Assembly (NCBI GenBank): GCA_022562895.1
Contig: JADFOK010000009.1
Coordinates: forward strand, 1 to 64,000
Length of the DNA: 64,000 nucleotides
DNA from: Bacteroidota bacterium
GTDB taxonomy: Bacteria; Bacteroidota; Bacteroidia; Flavobacteriales; Flavobacteriaceae
Reading direction: 5' to 3'
Under the pieces are notes generated by a model. The model saw only the letters and a list, made by a program, of their open reading frames with translations, was not told where the DNA came from and did no database searches. The translations under genes were made by a program, and so were the position numbers. Shown in pieces: positions 50,655 to 59,615 of the stretch (position 1 is the first letter of the stretch; the number at the start of each line of letters is the position of its first letter).

Positions 50655-51944
50655 ATGAAATACCTGCCAATCGACCAAAATTTATTTATTAAAAACCGCA
50701 AAAACTTTATGGCTAAAATGATGCCTAGCAGTTTAGCTGTATTTAATAGTAATGATATTTATCCAATAAGTGCGGATAGCACCATGCCTTTTCAGCAACA
50801 CAGAGATATTTTCTACCTAAGTGGAGTAGATCAGGAGGAGAGTATTTTGGTTCTTTTTCCCAATGCTGTTGAAGAAAAACATAGAGAAATTCTCTTTTTA
50901 AAGGAAACCAATGATCATATTGCTGTTTGGGAAGGTGAAAAATTAACCAAGAAAAAAGCTTTAGAAACGAGTGGTATTAAAACAGTATATTGGATTCAGG
51001 AGTTCGATAAAATCCTTAAGGAACTAACAGCTCAGTCTGATACTATTTATTATAATACTAATGAACATTACCGTGCCTTTGTAGATACCGAAACTCGTGA
51101 AGCACGTTTTATAAAAGTAACAAAAGATAAATACCCTGCACATAATATCGCTAAAAGCAATATTATATTACAACGTCTGCGTTCTATAAAAGACCCTATT
51201 GAATTAGACTTAATTCAGCTGGCTTGTAACATTACAGAAAATGGAATGCGCCGTGTCCTTAATTTTGTGAAACCGGGTGTCATGGAATTTGAAATTGAAG
51301 CTGAATATATTCACGAATTCCTTTGCAACCGCTCTAATGGTTTTGCATATACCCCCATTATTGCCAGTGGAAACAATGCCAATGTATTACACTATATTGA
51401 AAACAATCAAGAATGTAAAGATGGTGATCTAATCCTTATGGATGTTGGTGCAGAATATGCAAATTACAGTAGCGATATGACAAGGACTATTCCGGTAAAT
51501 GGAAAATTCACCAAACGACAACGCGATGTTTACGATGCTGTAAATAGAGTGAAGAATGAAGCGACTAAAATGTTGATCCCAGGTACACTTTGGAAAGAAT
51601 ATCATATTGAAGTTGGGAATCTTATGACCTCAGAATTGTTGGGTTTAGGTCTATTAGATAAAACCGCTGTGAAAAACGAAGACCCCGATTGTCCTGCTTA
51701 TAAAAAATATTTTATGCACGGTACCTCTCATCATATAGGTCTGGATACTCACGACTACGGAATACTTTGGGAACCTATGAAAGCCAACATGGTGTTTACT
51801 GTTGAGCCTGGAATTTATATTCCTGAAGAAGGCTTTGGTATTCGTCTTGAAGATGATGTGGTAATTCAAGAAAGTGGAGAACCTTTCAACTTAATGCGTA
51901 ATATTCCTATAGAAGCAGAAGAAATTGAAGAGTTAATGAATTAG
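50655..51944 (+). CDS. pepP: Xaa-Pro aminopeptidase (M24B, aminopeptidase P-like)
   Basis: DGDLILMDVGAEYANYSSDMTRTIPVNGKF; HGTSHHIGLDTHDYG; FTVEPGIYIPEEGFGIRLEDDVVI. Confidence 0.95.
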   Translation: MKYLPIDQNLFIKNRKNFMAKMMPSSLAVFNSNDIYPISADSTMPFQQHRDIFYLSGVDQEESILVLFPNAVEEKHREILFLKETNDHIAVWEGEKLTKKKALETSGIKTVYWIQEFDKILKELTAQSDTIYYNTNEHYRAFVDTETREARFIKVTKDKYPAHNIAKSNIILQRLRSIKDPIELDLIQLACNITENGMRRVLNFVKPGVMEFEIEAEYIHEFLCNRSNGFAYTPIIASGNNANVLHYIENNQECKDGDLILMDVGAEYANYSSDMTRTIPVNGKFTKRQRDVYDAVNRVKNEATKMLIPGTLWKEYHIEVGNLMTSELLGLGLLDKTAVKNEDPDCPAYKKYFMHGTSHHIGLDTHDYGILWEPMKANMVFTVEPGIYIPEEGFGIRLEDDVVIQESGEPFNLMRNIPIEAEEIEELMN

Positions 51945-53221
51945 CCTTCAGAATAATTTTTTCTTGGAGATAAAAAATTAACAATCACAAAAACAACAAA
52001 TGCCGGTAATACCCAACCCATACTATATTGCGATAATGGAATATTTTCATTTATAGGAGTCAGGATACCTTTGGAAATAAAAAATTGTAAAAAATCCGGT
52101 ATACTAAATACAAATGTAACCAGCGTTACTGCCCTAAATATTGTTTTGGATGCCCATCTTTTCGGTAAAGCATTTAGCAATATCAATACTATTGTTATTG
52201 GATAAATAAACATTAGTACTGGCAATGCAATATCAATGATATAGAACACATCGAACTGGCCTATAGCTACCCCAAATGCACAACCTATAATCGCTGTAAT
52301 TCGATATGCAAATTGTGAGTTATTAGCCAACCCTTTAATAAAATCTGCCGTTCCAGCCAATATTCCGACTGCGGTTGTAAAACAAGCTAAAGAGACCAAA
52401 ACTCCTAAGAATGCCGTACCTACACTTCCAAGGGTTTGAGAACTTAATAATGTAAGTAGTTCTGTGCGATTTTCTATATCTAAGGTTCCACTATAATGTG
52501 CTCCCAATGCTATTAGGCCACTATAAATTATTAGGAGTCCTATTCCTGCCATCAGTCCGGCCTTTGAAATAATTGCTTTTTTTTCTTGGTAGTTAAATTT
52601 TGATTTTAATGATATTGAAATCACTATAAACCCTCCTACAACTATACCACCAATGGCGTCAAAGGTTTGGTAACCCTCCAAAATTCCTTCGGTAAATGTG
52701 TAATTAAAAATAGATGCATTTATATTATGAACATCACCAAACAATCCAATTCCAATGATACACAGTAATATGAATATAATTAGAGGTGTAAGGTACTTCC
52801 CAATAAGATTTAATATTCTGGTTCGGTTAAAAATAAAAAATAATACAAGTGCAAAATAAATAGCACTGCTCCAAAGGGATGATATATTAAAATAGGGTTG
52901 TATTGCCATTTCATAAGTAACTGAAGCGGTACGGGGGGCTGGTAAAGCTACAGAAATAGTATAAACAATAACACTATAGATCAAAGCAAATGCCGGAGAC
53001 ACCTTTTTTCCAAAATCCAGCATTGTACCCTGTAATTTCGCATGCCCATAAATTGCAAGAATTGGAATTACAACTGCAGATACAGCAAACCCAAGAGTAA
53101 CCAAAATCCAACTAGTTCCTGCATTATACCCTAAAAAGGGAGGTAAAATAAGATTGCCTGCTCCAAAAAAGAGTGAGAACAATGCAAAAGCAGTTATTAG
53201 GGTTTGTTTGGTAAATTGCAT
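51941..53221 (-). CDS. brnQ: Branched-chain amino acid transport carrier; start 53221 preferred
   Basis: MQFTKQTLITAFALFSLFFGAGNLILPPFLGYNAG; multiple TMs. Confidence 0.93.
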   Translation of the reverse strand: MQFTKQTLITAFALFSLFFGAGNLILPPFLGYNAGTSWILVTLGFAVSAVVIPILAIYGHAKLQGTMLDFGKKVSPAFALIYSVIVYTISVALPAPRTASVTYEMAIQPYFNISSLWSSAIYFALVLFFIFNRTRILNLIGKYLTPLIIFILLCIIGIGLFGDVHNINASIFNYTFTEGILEGYQTFDAIGGIVVGGFIVISISLKSKFNYQEKKAIISKAGLMAGIGLLIIYSGLIALGAHYSGTLDIENRTELLTLLSSQTLGSVGTAFLGVLVSLACFTTAVGILAGTADFIKGLANNSQFAYRITAIIGCAFGVAIGQFDVFYIIDIALPVLMFIYPITIVLILLNALPKRWASKTIFRAVTLVTFVFSIPDFLQFFISKGILTPINENIPLSQYSMGWVLPAFVVFVIVNFLSPRKNYSEG

Positions 53222-53253
53222 TCTTAGATATTTGTAATACCGAATATAGAAAA

Positions 53254-54030
53254 ATGATCGCTTATTATAACCATACCCCAATTTATTATAAAGTATATGG
53301 TAATGGACCCGCTTTAGTATTACTCCATGGGTTTTTAGAAAGTTCAACTATGTGGGAGATGTTAATTCCGAAGCTTTCAAAAAAAAATAAAGTTATCACA
53401 TTAGATTTACCCGGACACGGAAATAGTGGTTGTATTTCTGAAACTCATACTATGGAACTCATGGCAGAAGTGGTAAACACCATCATGGAAAATCTTAACA
53501 TTACCAGGGCAAACTTTATGGGACATTCCATGGGAGGTTATGTTATTTTGGCTTATGTTGAAAAATATAATACTAAAGTAAATAAACTAATTCTTCTAAA
53601 TTCTACTACAGTTGAAGACTCAATAGAACGAAAACAAAATAGAGACCGAGCTCTTTCAGTACTAAAGACAAACCCTAAAACATTTATTGGATTGGCTATG
53701 AAAAACTTTTTTGCTGAAAGTACTCGTGATAAATTCACTGTTGAAATTGAAAAGTTAAAAAATGAAGCACTATTGTTTCCTTTAAATGGGATCACAGCAG
53801 CAATAAAGGGTATGAAACACAGAAAAAATCGTACCCAGATATTAAAAAACTTTAGCCAGGAGAAATTTTTTATCTGTGGTATCGAAGACCCCATCATACC
53901 TATTTCAACTTCTGAAAAGCTAGCTAAACTTAGTAAAGCTAAACTTTTTAGAGTTGAAGGCGGTCATATGAGTGTTTATGAAAATTATGAGGAAATTGTT
54001 AAAATATTGCATTTTATCGATTTTTTATAA
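53254..54030 (+). CDS. Alpha/beta hydrolase
   Basis: PALVLLHGFLESSTMWEMLIP; LDLPGHGNS; FMGHSMGGYVILAY; RVEGGHMSVYE. Confidence 0.94.
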   Translation: MIAYYNHTPIYYKVYGNGPALVLLHGFLESSTMWEMLIPKLSKKNKVITLDLPGHGNSGCISETHTMELMAEVVNTIMENLNITRANFMGHSMGGYVILAYVEKYNTKVNKLILLNSTTVEDSIERKQNRDRALSVLKTNPKTFIGLAMKNFFAESTRDKFTVEIEKLKNEALLFPLNGITAAIKGMKHRKNRTQILKNFSQEKFFICGIEDPIIPISTSEKLAKLSKAKLFRVEGGHMSVYENYEEIVKILHFIDFL

Positions 54031-54093
54031 CTTTTAACCGATATTTAATTTATTTTTTGTACTTTTATTCCTACATATCATAAATAATTAAGC

Positions 54094-54342
54094 ATGAAAA
54101 ATTTTACTCCAACACATTCTTTATTAATATCAGGTATATTATGTTCAACTTTTGGGCACAACTTTACTGTAACTAGTAAAATTACGAATCACATTAATGA
54201 ATATAAATGCAAAAAATGTGGAAAGGAAGTAACAGATGGATTTTCGGGTAACATAGAATTACTCACTTTTAAAACCAAAAAAGTAAATGCCTGCCTTGCT
54301 TCTTTTTTTCAGAAAAAAATGCATAGAGTTTCAACGCATTGA
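54094..54342 (+). CDS. Small putative Zn-ribbon protein (paralogue A)
   Basis: CSTFGHNFTVTSKITNHINEYKCKKCGKEVTDGFSGNIELLT. Confidence 0.65.
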   Translation: MKNFTPTHSLLISGILCSTFGHNFTVTSKITNHINEYKCKKCGKEVTDGFSGNIELLTFKTKKVNACLASFFQKKMHRVSTH

Positions 54343-54685
54343 ATTTCGATTGAAATACTTAAACTTTTAATAAATATTGTAACTGTTCCACCAGGTACAA
54401 CAATTCAAAATAGGCCCTTTTATTCTACTTCAGTAGGACCAAAAAATGTTTCTTTTCATTAGATTTTCAATCATTTTCATAGTTATAAGGCACTAAATAT
54501 TCGATTAAAAGTGTTAAAATTCTAATTATCTCACTATATGAGGAAAAACAAATTTAAACATAAATCTTTGTTTTTAAATGACTTACATAGATGTTCTTTA
54601 AATATATAATAAATATTATCGATTAAAGGCAATAAAAAATCGACATAATACATTTTTATTTTTTATATATATTTGACCCAACATC

Positions 54686-54913
54686 ATGTCCAAATTTGAT
54701 GTTCCCCGCATTATGAAAACAATACTTTGTAAGATTAAAGGGCATAACTATATTACCGTTAATAAGGATAATATATTCCTAGAAAAAGTTGAATGTAAAA
54801 ATTGCAAAGAAAAATTTGCAAGCGATGGCTATGGTCGAACAGGAAAACTTACTCCATACTGGGTGGAAAATAATATTTTCTTTAAAATATATTTTCAAAA
54901 ACAAGCCATCTAA
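54686..54913 (+). CDS. Small putative Zn-ribbon protein (paralogue B); true start may be the internal ATG at 54713 (MKTILCKIKGHNY)
   Basis: MKTILCKIKGHNYITVNKDNIFLEKVECKNCKEKFASDGYGRTGKLTPYW; same C-x-x-x-GHN...CxxC...DGaxG architecture as 54094-54342. Confidence 0.65.
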   Translation: MSKFDVPRIMKTILCKIKGHNYITVNKDNIFLEKVECKNCKEKFASDGYGRTGKLTPYWVENNIFFKIYFQKQAI

Positions 54914-55969
54914 TTAAGAATCTTCAATTAAGGCTTTCCATCCTCTGGCTTTTAAAGGAATTTTGGTATTTGCACGGGTTATCAAATGAATCCCTTCTTT
55001 TTTATTTGTGATATGACCAATAACTGTAAAATTGGGATTCGTTTTTATTTTTGAAAAGTCCTTGTTATCAATTGTAAATAATAACTCATAATCTTCTCCC
55101 CCACTTAATGCAATTGTAGTACTGTCTAGTTTGAACTCCTCACAAGTAGAAATGACCTGTGGGTCTAGTGGAATTTTATCCTCATAAAGATTACACCCTA
55201 CATTAGAGCTTTTACAAATATGGATAATTTCTGAAGACAACCCATCGCTAATATCGATCATTGATGTTGGCTTGACATTCAAATTAGAAAGTAATTCTGA
55301 AATATCCCTTCTAGCTTCTGGTTTTAATTGCCGTTCTATTAAATAAGTATATGCATCTAGATCGGGTTGTGAATTAGGATTTACCTGAAACACCCTTTTT
55401 TCGCGTTCTAAGACTTGTAATCCTAAATAGGCAGCTCCTAAATCGCCGGTAACCACTAACAAATCGTTTTCTTTTGCACCGTCACGATACACAATATCCT
55501 TTTCCTTTACCAGACCTATAGCTGTTATACTAATAAATAAACCTGTGGTTGAAGAAGTTGTATCTCCCCCAATAACATCTATTTTGTAATATTTTGCAGC
55601 CATAGCAATACCTGAGTAAAGTTCTTCTAATGCTTCGACGGAAAATCTATTTGAAACAGCAATTGAGACAGTTATTTGCGTTGCTTTTGCGTTCATTGCA
55701 TAAACGTCAGAGAGATTTACAACCACGGCTTTATACCCTAAATGTTTAATAGGCATATAACCTAAATCAAAATGTACCCCTTCAACAAGTAAATCTGTTG
55801 TAACAACTATTTGTTCTTCTGAATTTACAGATAAAACTGCTGCATCATCACCAATTCCCTTAATAGTAGTTTTTTGTTTTATTTTAAAATTTTTGGTGAG
55901 GTGATCAATTAAACCAAACTCTCCCAATTCTGAAATACTGGTTTTTGAAGTATTTTTATTTTCAAGCAT
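54914..55969 (-). CDS. thiL: Thiamine-monophosphate kinase
   Basis: SELGEFGLIDHLTKNF; IKGIGDDAAVLS; TTDLLVEGVHFDLGYMPIKHLGYKAVVVNLSDVYAMNAK. Confidence 0.96.
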   Translation of the reverse strand: MLENKNTSKTSISELGEFGLIDHLTKNFKIKQKTTIKGIGDDAAVLSVNSEEQIVVTTDLLVEGVHFDLGYMPIKHLGYKAVVVNLSDVYAMNAKATQITVSIAVSNRFSVEALEELYSGIAMAAKYYKIDVIGGDTTSSTTGLFISITAIGLVKEKDIVYRDGAKENDLLVVTGDLGAAYLGLQVLEREKRVFQVNPNSQPDLDAYTYLIERQLKPEARRDISELLSNLNVKPTSMIDISDGLSSEIIHICKSSNVGCNLYEDKIPLDPQVISTCEEFKLDSTTIALSGGEDYELLFTIDNKDFSKIKTNPNFTVIGHITNKKEGIHLITRANTKIPLKARGWKALIEDS

Positions 55970-56143
55970 TTATTTTCTCTTTATTATTGAAACAAAAATA
56001 CAAGTTACCCTTTTAATAATATCAATAAATATTTGTCATTATTAAAAATTGTCAGGTCTTTTCCTGTTAAGGCCTCAAAACGAAAATACATCTGCAAAAA
56101 AATCCTTATCTTTTGCGAAAAATTATTTTATCTTTAAATTCAT

Positions 56144-57469
56144 ATGAAAAAGATTGCGTTAATTCTTTCATTTATTTCCTTTCTCTTTTTTAATTATTCT
56201 TGTAACACAGATGATCTTAATCGTGAAACTGTAATTATAGACGACGACCCAAACCCAGAACCCGACCCAGGAGGAGGATCTGGAGGTGGCTCAGGAGGTG
56301 GCTCAGGAGGCGGCTCAGGAGGCGGATCAGGAGGGGGAGGTAGCTCCAGTTCAAATGAGGACCCGGCTATTTGTGAAAATGGATTTGCAGGAATATTTCC
56401 TTGTTTTGATTATGACCTAATAGTACATATGGGTTTGGATGACCTGGAAGCATCTTCGGGGAATGATTGTTGGGGATGGACAGATCCGGCTACGGGTAAA
56501 GAATACGCAATAATGGGAGTAGATAATGGTACTGTTTTTATTGACATATCAGATCCTGAGAATCCAATTTATACTGTCAAAGTATTAACTACAAATCAAA
56601 CAAGTGCCTGGAGAGACATAAAGACCTATAATAATTTTGCTTTTATTGTTAGCGAAGCTGGTGGACATGGAATGCAAATATTCGATCTAACGAGACTAAG
56701 AGATAGTGGCCCTTTTGATGTTTTTAGCCCCGATGCTAATTATGGTGGTTTTGGCAATGCACACAATATCGTTATAAATGAGGATACAGGTTATGCATAT
56801 GCTGTAGGCACGGATACTTTTGGGGGAGGTATTCATTTTGTTAACATACAAAACCCTCTTAACCCAATCCCAGCAGGAGGGTATTCAACAGATGGGTATA
56901 CCCATGATGCGCAAGTTGTAACTTATAATGGTCCCGATACAAATTATACAGGACGTGAAATCCTATTTGGAAGTAATGAGACAAAAGTAGTAATAGTAGA
57001 TGTTACCGATAAAGCAAATCCTCAAAACATTGCAAATATATTCTATTCAGATACAGGTTATACACACCAATGTTGGTTAACCGAAGATCATCGTTTTTTA
57101 ATTGTTGGTGATGAACTTGATGAATTAACTGTTGGTTTTCAATCAAGAACTTTAATCTTTGATCTAGAAAATCTCAATAACCCTCAAAGTCATTTTGATT
57201 ATTTCGGACCAACATTTGCAATAGATCATAACCTTTATGTAAAAGGAAATAAGTTATATCTTTCTAACTATACTGCAGGTTTACGTGTTATAGACATTAG
57301 TTTTATTGGGAGTTCTGGTATTTTAGAGGAAGGGTATTTTGATACCTATCCAGATAATGACGCTGCTTCTTTTAATGGAGCTTGGAGTGTATATCCCTAT
57401 TTCGAAAGTGGACACATTGTAATAAGTGATATAAATAAGGGCCTTTTTATCGTTAAAAAGAAATCCTAA
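56144..57469 (+). CDS. LVIVD/choice-of-anchor B beta-propeller lipoprotein with (GGGS)n linker
   Basis: Lipobox NYSC-NTDD; PDP(GGGS)5GGGGSSSS; MGLDDLEASSGNDCWGWTDPATGKEYAIMGVDNGTVFIDISDPENPIY. Confidence 0.88.
   Translation: MKKIALILSFISFLFFNYSCNTDDLNRETVIIDDDPNPEPDPGGGSGGGSGGGSGGGSGGGSGGGGSSSSNEDPAICENGFAGIFPCFDYDLIVHMGLDDLEASSGNDCWGWTDPATGKEYAIMGVDNGTVFIDISDPENPIYTVKVLTTNQTSAWRDIKTYNNFAFIVSEAGGHGMQIFDLTRLRDSGPFDVFSPDANYGGFGNAHNIVINEDTGYAYAVGTDTFGGGIHFVNIQNPLNPIPAGGYSTDGYTHDAQVVTYNGPDTNYTGREILFGSNETKVVIVDVTDKANPQNIANIFYSDTGYTHQCWLTEDHRFLIVGDELDELTVGFQSRTLIFDLENLNNPQSHFDYFGPTFAIDHNLYVKGNKLYLSNYTAGLRVIDISFIGSSGILEEGYFDTYPDNDAASFNGAWSVYPYFESGHIVISDINKGLFIVKKKS
56270..56353 (+). repeat. 12-bp tandem repeat (ggaggtggctca-type) encoding GGGS units
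   Basis: Read directly; five GGGS units plus GGGGSSSS. Confidence 0.9.
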
Positions 57470-57579
57470 TTATATATCTTATTTATATTTTTTTTACCCT
57501 CTATCGCAGTCCTGTAAAAAATTATCAATAATCTTAGTTTACTTATAATAATTAAAACGACATTACTAAAATAATAGCT

Positions 57580-59502
57580 ATGAAAAATTATTTACTCCCA
57601 ATTCTACTGGCATCTTTTTATATTACAATTGCACAAACTCCTTGTGTAGGGGGTATGGCAGGTGTTTATCCCTGCAGTGGTTATGATTTGCAATCTGAAT
57701 TTTCTCTTAATGATCTAAATGCAAGCTCAGGAAACGACTCCTGGGGTTGGACTGACCCTAATGATGGAAAAGAATATGCATTAATAGGTGTTGACAATGG
57801 AACCGCATTTATTGATATTTCAGATCCTATAAACCCTGTTTTTCTCGGTAAACTTCCAACACATACTTCAAGCAGTTTATGGAGGGATATTAAAACTTAT
57901 AATAATTATGCTTTTATAGTGAGTGAAGCTAATGGTCATGGTATGCAGATTTTTGATTTAACCCGACTCCGAAATGTTGCCAATCCTCCTGTTACATTTA
58001 CTGAAGATGCACATTATAGTGGGTTTGGATATGCTCATAATCTTGTAATTAATGAAGATACGGGATTTGCCTATGGAGTAGGGACAGACACTTATAGTGG
58101 TGGTCCCCATTTTGTAAATATACAAGATCCTTTAAATCCTACAGCGGCTGGTGGTTACTCTGGAGATGGGAATACCCACGACGCTCAAGTTGTTACCTAT
58201 ATTGGTCCTGATACAGAATATACCGGGCATGAGATATACATCGGAAGTAATGGTAACTCTCAGGTAGTGGTAATTGTAGATGTTACAGATAAATCTAACC
58301 CTCAAAATATTGCTGTTATTAGTTATTCAAATGCTGACTATACGCACCAAGGTTGGTTAACCGAAGATCATCGTTATTTCTTATTAGGAGATGAGTTTGA
58401 CGAAAACAATGTAGGATTTAACTCAAGAACAATAATTTTTGATTTTACAGATTTAGACAATCCTCAAGTAGATTTTGATTATTTTGGCCAAACTCCGGCT
58501 ATAGACCACAATGGCTACGTAAGAGGCAATGAGTATTATTTAGCAAATTATAAAGCAGGAATTAGAGTGATCGATATTGGGGATATAGCAAATGGAAATA
58601 TGTCTGAATTAGGATATTTTGATAGTTTCCCTTCAAATAACAACACTGGTTATGATGGTGCCTGGAACGTATATCCTTACTTTGGAAGTGGAAATATTGT
58701 GATTAGTGATCTATCTAGAGGTTTTTTACTTGTTAAGTCATCAGCTACAGATATAATAGATCCAATAGCCGTATGTCAAAATATAAATGTACAGCTTGAT
58801 CAGGATGGTCAAATTATCGTATCTGCAAATGATGTAGATGGTGGTTCGAGTGATAACAGTGGATTTTTTACATTAGAATTGAACCCAAACACATTTGATT
58901 GTTCAGATTTGGGAGCAAACACTGTTACATTAACTGTAACCGACCCTTCTGGAAATACAGATACATGTACCGCTACCATAATGATTGAAGATGATTTGGC
59001 TCCTCTATTAACTTGTCCGTCAAATTCATCAGTAGCATACGACAGTGGTGAAGATTTTTATACACTACCAGATTATGCAATTATTGGAGATGTAACTGCA
59101 ATAGATAATTGTACATCAAATGTTACCATTTTACAAAACCCTGCTCCCGGAACACAACTCACTATCGGTACCTATACAATTTCATTTGAAACAACCGATG
59201 ATGAAAACAACACATCGAATTGTTCTTTTGAATTAATCGTAGTTGAAATATTATCTAATGGGGATTTTGAATTTAATGATGGATTGTCGATTTATCCTAA
59301 CCCAACATCCAACTCAATTACAATAAATTCAAAAAATGCGTCTATTTCAAACATTACAATATTTGATATAAGTGGAAAATTACTTTTTTCTGAAGTAAAT
59401 ATTAATTCAGAAACAAAATCAATAGATATATCATATTTTTCAAAGGGAATTTATTTTGTCTCTATTAACAATCAAATAATTAAAAAAATAATAAAAAGAT
59501 AA
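57580..59502 (+). CDS. LVIVD/choice-of-anchor B protein with HYR-like domain and T9SS type A sorting domain
   Basis: LNDLNASSGNDSWGWTDPNDGKEYALIGVDNGTAFIDISDPINPVF; C-terminal LSIYPNPTSNSITINSKNASISNITIFDISGKLLFS..FSKGIYFVSINNQIIKKIIKR. Confidence 0.9.
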   Translation: MKNYLLPILLASFYITIAQTPCVGGMAGVYPCSGYDLQSEFSLNDLNASSGNDSWGWTDPNDGKEYALIGVDNGTAFIDISDPINPVFLGKLPTHTSSSLWRDIKTYNNYAFIVSEANGHGMQIFDLTRLRNVANPPVTFTEDAHYSGFGYAHNLVINEDTGFAYGVGTDTYSGGPHFVNIQDPLNPTAAGGYSGDGNTHDAQVVTYIGPDTEYTGHEIYIGSNGNSQVVVIVDVTDKSNPQNIAVISYSNADYTHQGWLTEDHRYFLLGDEFDENNVGFNSRTIIFDFTDLDNPQVDFDYFGQTPAIDHNGYVRGNEYYLANYKAGIRVIDIGDIANGNMSELGYFDSFPSNNNTGYDGAWNVYPYFGSGNIVISDLSRGFLLVKSSATDIIDPIAVCQNINVQLDQDGQIIVSANDVDGGSSDNSGFFTLELNPNTFDCSDLGANTVTLTVTDPSGNTDTCTATIMIEDDLAPLLTCPSNSSVAYDSGEDFYTLPDYAIIGDVTAIDNCTSNVTILQNPAPGTQLTIGTYTISFETTDDENNTSNCSFELIVVEILSNGDFEFNDGLSIYPNPTSNSITINSKNASISNITIFDISGKLLFSEVNINSETKSIDISYFSKGIYFVSINNQIIKKIIKR

Positions 59503-59564
59503 TCCTATGTTTATTGTGGTGAACTAAACTTTTAAAATTGCTCGTATGTTCTTAAAATATTAGA

Positions 59565-59595
59565 AAGCCCGACTAGACAGTCGGACTTTTTTACA
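59565..59595 (+). terminator. Intrinsic terminator downstream of the 57580 gene
   Basis: AAGCCCGACT-AGAC-AGTCGGACTT followed by T-run. Confidence 0.8.
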
Positions 59596-59615
59596 AATAC
59601 ATATTTCTTAAATAT

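Noticed and set aside
53553-53897. 114-aa minus ORF over the alpha/beta hydrolase
   Set aside because: Shadow ORF within a clear hydrolase gene.
56270-56353. (GGGS)n read as vector or engineered sequence contamination
   Set aside because: Codon usage and flanks (PNPEPDP lipoprotein spacer, native propeller) are continuous and the paralogue downstream is native.
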